Shown piece after piece: positions 59,009-64,000 of a stretch of DNA of 64,000 nt. Location of the stretch: contig NW_024881520.1 of NCBI RefSeq assembly GCF_019059575.1, positions 868,001 through 932,000 of the forward strand, written 5' to 3'. The stretch comes from Amphibalanus amphitrite (Eukaryota > Arthropoda > Thecostraca > Balanomorpha > Balanidae). Below the pieces are notes generated by a model. It was not told the origin of the DNA, ran no database searches, and was given only the letters and a program-made list of their open reading frames with translations. The position numbers and the translations under genes were made by a program. The number at the start of each line of letters is the position of its first letter. The stretch's first letter is position 1.

Positions 59009-62000
59009 ATGGGGAGAAAGCGAAAGAGACCGATACCAGGTGTACCGATTGACGCAGATTTTAAGACACGCAGAGGCAACGTATATGTAAGAGTTGACTG
59101 GGACGACACAAGTCGAGGTGACTATCACTATGTCCCCGTGAAGTCGCTGAAGTGTTCCGGGACTATTGCCGCCGGCTCACGGGTCAGCATGCGACATTCG
59201 GGTGGTCGAGCGTGGACGGGCACCGTAGCGGTCAGCCCCTTGGCCGCACGCCTCCTAGTTCAAGGTAAGATGCCTACATTTGAAGAAAATAGCACGCCTT
59301 CAACATAGGATTTTAACGAATATAGCCATCTTGTAGTCCGTTAAAACGTGCGAGTCTCGTTAAGGATAACATTTCAGCCTCCAGCGGAAAATGACGGGAG
59401 TCCCGAATGGCAGTGTATTCTCTCCGAGGGCATATCAAAGGATGTGTAATGTAAGGTTTCTTACATGCTCGTTTCTAGAATTTGTTATTTTATAAAACCT
59501 ACGTATGAATAATTTCACAAAATAATTGGCGTTTCAGTAAACATGATGAAAAATGTAGGTTATGAGGAAATATATGACATTTAAAATAAATAAAATTTGA
59601 TTAATTATGTGCGCTAATAAAAATGAAACACAAACATTGAGTGATGTGACTCTGTTATCATGGTGCAGATGTGTCAGACGATGAGTTGCCGCTGGCAAAA
59701 GTGCGATGTGCAAGTGCGATGCGGCATGAAGATGCGTCCAGTAGTGCGTCCTGTGCGGTTCTAACGCCCGCACTTGAGCTGGTCTCTACACCGACAGTGG
59801 ACAAACCTGCGGACTCAAATCAACTGGTGAGTGTTACGTCCAAAACGCACCTAAACAACAATTGTTTTTCCCTTTCACATTGGGCGAAATGAGCGGTGTC
59901 CGGTGAATGGCAAATGTTTTCAGCGAAAAAAAAAATCACCGAGGCGGCAATAGCTAGCTTTCCTGCTGGGTCTGTGATGTTCATGAAAATCAGCAATCAT
60001 TGCTATCATTGCAATCATTGCAGCTATCATTGCTGACACTCAATGCATGCCTGACACTCAATACAATAAAATGAACATCAAATCGTATGATCCGATGTTT
60101 CCAGTCCGCCTCCCCTACCAACTATTCCTGAAGGTCACAACTAATGTTTCGCTCAAGGAGATAAACTGAGCATGTTGATCATAACCCACTCGTTTTGCGC
60201 GCAGTTGTATTCACCCGTGGCCAGCGGCTCGACGGTGGCCGCCGGACCTGCTGGTGCTGATGCCGACGGTGTTGATGGACAGCATCTTCAGGCGGCCCTC
60301 GACAGCGGCTCGACGGTGGCCGCCGGACCTGCTGGTGCTGATGCCGACGGTGTTGATGGACAGCATCTTCAGGCGGCCCTCGACAGCGGCTGGACGGTGG
60401 CCGCCGGACCTGCTGGTGCTGGTGCCGACGGTGTTGATGGACAGCATCTTCAGGCGGCCCTCGACAGCGGCTCGACGGTGGCCGCCGGACCTGCTGGTGC
60501 TGATGCCGACAGTGTTGATGGACAGCATCTTCAGGCGGCCCTCGACAGCGGCTCGACGGTGGCCGCCGGACCTGCTGGTGCTGATGCCGACGGTGTTGAT
60601 GGACAGCATCTTCAGGCGGCCCTCGACAGCGGCTCGACGGTGGCCGCCGGACCTGCTGGTGCTGATGCCGACGGTGTTGATGGACAGCATCTTCAGGCGG
60701 CCCTCGACAGCGGCTCGACGGTGGCCGCCGGACCTGCTGGTGCTGATGCCGACGGTGTTGATGGACAGCATCTTCAGGCGGCCCTCGACAGCGGCTCGAC
60801 GGTGGCCGCCGGACCTGCTGGTGCTGGTGCCGACGGTGTTGATGGACAGCATCTTCAGGCGGCCCTCGACAGCGGCTCGACGGTGGCCGCCGGACCTGCT
60901 GGTGCTGATGCCGACGGTGTTGATGGACAGCATCTTCAGGCGGCCCTCGACAGCGGCTCGACGGTGGCCGCCGGACCTGCTGGTGCTGATGCCGACGGTG
61001 TTGATGGACAGCATCTTCAGGCGGCCCTCGACAGCGGCTCGACGGTGGCCGCCGGACCTGCTGGTGCTGATGCCGACGGTGTTGATGGACAGCATCTTCA
61101 GGCGGCCCTCGACAGCGGCTCGACGGTGGCTGCCGGACCTGCTGGTGCTTCAGCGGATGAGTATCAGCTAACCAATGTCAATGCCGTAGGTGCCAAGCTG
61201 CCGCCAGCTACCGACGAGCCACAGCTTGATGATCTGTGCAATCTTGATTATTTTCTTGATACTGGGTCATATAACTTCATTCGACTTTTGGGTAGCCTTT
61301 CCAGCTGTGATCTCATCGATGTTCCTCTATCAGGTCCTAACTTTGACCCCGCCGGTGAAAGTGTCCCCGAACTCGGTCCCACTGATCATCTCGACCTCGC
61401 TGGCCTACCTGTGCGGGCTGAACTCGGCCCCGGCGGCACTGACCCCGGCCCCGCTGGTCCTGAACTCGACCCCGCTGGTCCTGACCCCGGCCCCGCTGGT
61501 CTTGACCCCGGCCCCGCTGGTCCTTACCTCGGTCCCGCTAGTCCTGACCTCGGCCCCGCTGGTCCTGAACTCGACCCCGCTGGTCCTGACCCCGGCCCCG
61601 GTGGCACTGACCCCGGCCCCGGTGGCACTGACCCCGGCCCCGCTGGTCCTGAACTCGACCCCGCTGGTCCTGACCCCGGCCCCGCTGGTCCTGAACTCGA
61701 CCCCGCTGGTCCTGACCCCGGCCCCGCTGGTACTTACCTCGACCCCGCTGGTCCTGACCTCGGCGCCGCTGTTGGACCTGTCCCCGATGTCGGAGCCGAC
61801 GGCGACAGGGGCGAATATGATCGCGGTACGACAAGCTGTCGCACACCCCGCGAAGAAGGCACCAGCTGTGAGCCTTCTACCCCTGGACAGTCTAAAAAAC
61901 GTGCCAGAACGCAGGACTCACAGATCCTGGCCTTCAAACAAAAGCATAGTGTCCGACCTATTCCTACAGCATGTCTCAACCGCAAATGCCGGTTCGAATG

Positions 62001-63555
62001 CACCTCTCACATATCCCAGGCACAGAGGGAAAACATAAATACAACTGTCAACTCACTGCCCAGGGAAGCTAGGCTTCAGTGGTATGCCACCCACGTCACC
62101 GATGAGACCCCGACTCTGACTGACAGCCCTCCGTTAACCGATGTTGCCTCTGCCAGGCGGCGGCTCATCGTTTATCGACTCCCGTTGGAAAATGGCCGAA
62201 ACCAGCGTGTCTGTAAAGAATTCTGCCTAACAACGCTGGGTTTCAGTGAGGCCAGCGATGGGGTGATCTTGACAGCTGTCGGGAAGCTATCCCCCAAAAG
62301 GGACGAGCGTGGCCGCGCCTCGCCGGCTGGCGTGAAACTTCTGGCTACAGAGCTAAAGCAGCACATTGAGCGCTACCATCCGCTGACGCCACATTACCGG
62401 TATTTGCACGCGCCAAATCGCCGGTATCTCCCCATCGACCTGTCCGTGCCCACGATGTATCGTCACCTGGTCGAGGAGAAGGGCAGAATCTGCTCCATGG
62501 AGCGGTTTCGTCAAGCCGTCCGAGAGGCCAACATTGGCTTCACACGACTCGCTGGGGAAGAGTGTGAAATATGCAAGGCCTTTCACTTGCACCTCTCCTC
62601 ATGCACTGATCATGAAACCTGTCAGGTGTGCCAGGATCACGCTTCCCACCTCGACAGGGCCGAGCGGGCGCGGGCGGAATACGCCCGAGACCGGTCAAGG
62701 CCGCGGACGGCAGACGAGATGGTGGTGTCCGCGGACATGATGAGGATTGCCGTTCTCCCAATCCTGCCCCACAAGACGTGTGTTTTCACATCCCGCCTCA
62801 TAGCGTACAATGAAACTTTCGTCTCACTTGGCGGCGGCAAGGGTCAGGGCGTGTGCATCGTGTGGCACGAGGGTGTGGCAGGGAGGGACGCGCCCGACGT
62901 GGCCTCCACATTCATGAAATTCGCGGAACTCCATCGGCACGTGGTCAGCCTCACCTTCTGGGTCGACAACTGTTCGGCACAGAATAAGAATTGGACATTT
63001 CTGACGGCCCTTCAAAACATGGTGAATAGGACTGATGTGGCACTCAACACAGTCACAGTAAAATATTTGGAGAAAGGACATACTAGTATGTCAGCGGACG
63101 CCATTCACCAGGTCGTGAACAAATTTCTTTCAAAGGCTGTAGTGGAGGATTTTTCTGATTTTGTTAAAATCTGTGAACGGTCTGGACGAGTAGTGGAAAT
63201 GTCGCCGGGCGATTTCCGAGACCTGGTGAATGGCGTCAGTACCGCCAAGCTGACGCGGCTTGCCGGTGGTGACATGAGGCCTATGTTGAGAGACATTAAA
63301 GTGGTCCAGGCTCGACGTGGAGACGATCGACTATTTCTAAAAACACGACATGGCAGCCCCAGCTGGGCCGCTTATGACCTGTTCAAGACCACGTACGACC
63401 CAACCACGCAGCCCAATAGGCGAGCGGTCGCTCGTGGAGTAAATAAAGATAAGTTGGACAGGATCCTGAAAGTACTGGCACCGTTGATGACGCCTTACAA
63501 GCGCGAGTTCTGGGAATCTCTGCAAGGAAAGAAGGTGCGCGATTTGGCAGGCTGA
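59009..63555 (+). CDS. Three-exon repeat protein with DUF7869-like C-terminal domain
   Basis: Exons 59009-59264, 59669-59826 and 60205-63555 join in frame (donors CAAG|GTAAGA and ACTG|GTGAGT; acceptors GTGCAG and GCGCAG), giving 1254 residues. I chose the ATG before GRKRKRP because it starts a basic, nuclear-localisation-like N-terminus. Residues 15-75 resemble a small SH3/Tudor-like barrel (inferred). Residues 144-455 are 27-residue repeats; 543-660 are Gly-Pro-Asp rich. The C-terminal 550 residues have cysteine clusters (CLNRKCRFEC; CEICKAFHLHLSSC with CQVC), VSADMM (Asp 982), TFWVDNCSAQNKNW (Asp 1059) and YLEKGHTSM (Glu 1094), a D-D-E-like spacing. Similar domains occur in multicopy, uncharacterised animal proteins. 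It may be transposon-derived; function unknown. Confidence 0.75.
60224..61153 (+). repeat. 81-bp coding tandem repeat, 11 full copies plus a partial
   Basis: Each unit encodes AAGPAGADADGVDGQHLQAA and a linker SGSTV/LD, 27 residues. Copies are nearly identical: changes are few (copy 3 W for S and G for D, copy 4 S for G, copy 8 G for D). The length is a multiple of three and contains no stop in three of the six frames, so long shadow frames appear on both strands (305 codons on +, 294 on -). Confidence 0.95.
61420..61770 (+). repeat. Coding (GPAGPDPD)-like short repeat
   Basis: About twenty 15-18-bp units of CCCCGCTGGTCCTGAC type encode PAGPDPG, PAGPELD and GGTDPG blocks. The Gly-Pro spacing is not the strict Gly-X-Y of collagen; it looks like an extended, acidic linker between the repeat region and the C-terminal domain. 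Confidence 0.85.
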
Positions 63556-63770
63556 GGCTGCACCAGCCTGGCAGCCTCAGCCTCAGCAGTCTCAGCCTGT
63601 CTCAGCCATCTGCGCAGCCGCTGCGCAGATGCTAGGATATGTCGGTGAAGATGCCGTTGTGTCATGTGTGTGTTGGATGGGACAGGGGGCGGTCGCCGTG
63701 ACCCCCGGCGCCGGAGATACCGCCCTCCCGCTTCCAGGCGATTTCTGTCTGTATAATGGCGTTGTGTGTA
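63556..63770. other. 3' flank of the repeat-protein gene
   Basis: It begins with CAGCCTCAGCCTCAGCAGTC repeats and a CTGCGCAGCCGCTGCGCAG near-palindrome (63610-63630), followed by unremarkable sequence. No AATAAA was seen. Confidence 0.4.
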
Positions 63771-64000
63771 TTGGATGGGTGGTGTTTATACAGTGTTATG
63801 TTGTCTTCAGCAACCGAAATATACCCCATTGTTCCCTTCTGTTTTGAATGTCAGGCTGCTGAGTTGATAGCCTTTTGTTGACCCAGCCTTTTGGATGGGT
63901 GGTGTTTATAGTGTTATGTTGTCTTCAGCAACCGAAATATACCCCATGACTGTTCCCTTCTGTTTTGAATGTCAGGCTGCTGAGTTGATAGCCTTTTGTT
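63771..64000. repeat. 120-bp tandem duplication running off the window
   Basis: The unit TTGGATGGGTGGTGTTTATA... starts at 63771 and again at 63891. The copies differ by a CA insertion near 63790 and a GAC insertion near 63949. More copies may follow outside the window. Confidence 0.85.

Noticed and set aside
60224-61153. Regular repeats resembling a CRISPR array
   Set aside because: Units are contiguous with no variable spacers, encode protein in frame, and the genome is eukaryotic.
60211-61171. Long open frames of 294 codons (minus) and 305 codons (plus) over the 81-bp repeats
   Set aside because: They exist only because the repeat unit is a multiple of three; the true frame is set by splicing from upstream exons and by the conserved C-terminal domain.

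Overview
This is a eukaryotic, probably arthropod (I would guess crustacean, possibly a barnacle), genomic window. The reasons are long genes with canonical GT-AG introns, a (TTAGG)n array of the arthropod telomere type, arthropod-style retroelements (BEL/Pao, CR1-like LINE, mariner), and a density of DNA transposons and MITEs typical of a repeat-rich invertebrate genome. The taxon is an inference.

Two host-type genes are supported. The first covers most of the window: an adhesion G-protein-coupled receptor on the + strand, of which 19 exons (6194 to 54418) are visible and the 5' end is missing. The exons join in one continuous frame of 1129 residues: an N-terminal region, two Ig domains, a hormone-receptor motif (HormR), a GAIN/GPS region, seven membrane helices and a Ser/Gly-rich tail. 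The layout resembles the ADGRA group (GPR123/124/125). The second, on the + strand at 59009-63555, has three exons and about 1254 residues: a small basic N-terminal domain, eleven and a half near-identical 27-residue repeats (81 bp), a Gly-Pro-Asp rich tract, and a C-terminal domain with a DNCSAQNKN motif found in a poorly characterised multicopy animal family (DUF7869-like), possibly transposase-derived.

Everything else is mostly mobile DNA, much of it with readable ends. At 0.9-3.1, 20-21, 33-34 and 40-41 kb lie members of one TTAA-flanked non-autonomous family. They have GC-rich terminal inverted repeats, a G-run/C-run hairpin just inside the ends, a GGCGGCGC/GCGCCGCC palindrome box, and interiors full of AGGTCA/TGACCT and TGACGTCA motifs. 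The 28.6-kb intron 4 of the receptor contains a nest of elements at 19791-28905. It includes a 7.2-kb hAT-like element with a perfect 8-bp target duplication, and inside that a broken DDX51-like helicase that itself carries a 308-bp hAT MITE with its own 8-bp duplication. Other elements: a 1.9-kb foldback (3089-4967), a CR1-like LINE (12279-14974), a GGAGCC-rich hAT element (17369-18231), a mariner fossil (44992-46351), a mariner MITE (42720-43311), two copies of one SINE, and a hAT-like element (56243-58062).

A recent BEL/Pao retrotransposon (46737-53294) sits in intron 17. Its two 363-bp LTRs read as identical and are flanked by a CCGTT duplication. Its pol gene is interrupted by a 447-bp block made of a 28-T run, about 300 bp of unique sequence and exactly 24 TTAGG telomere repeats.
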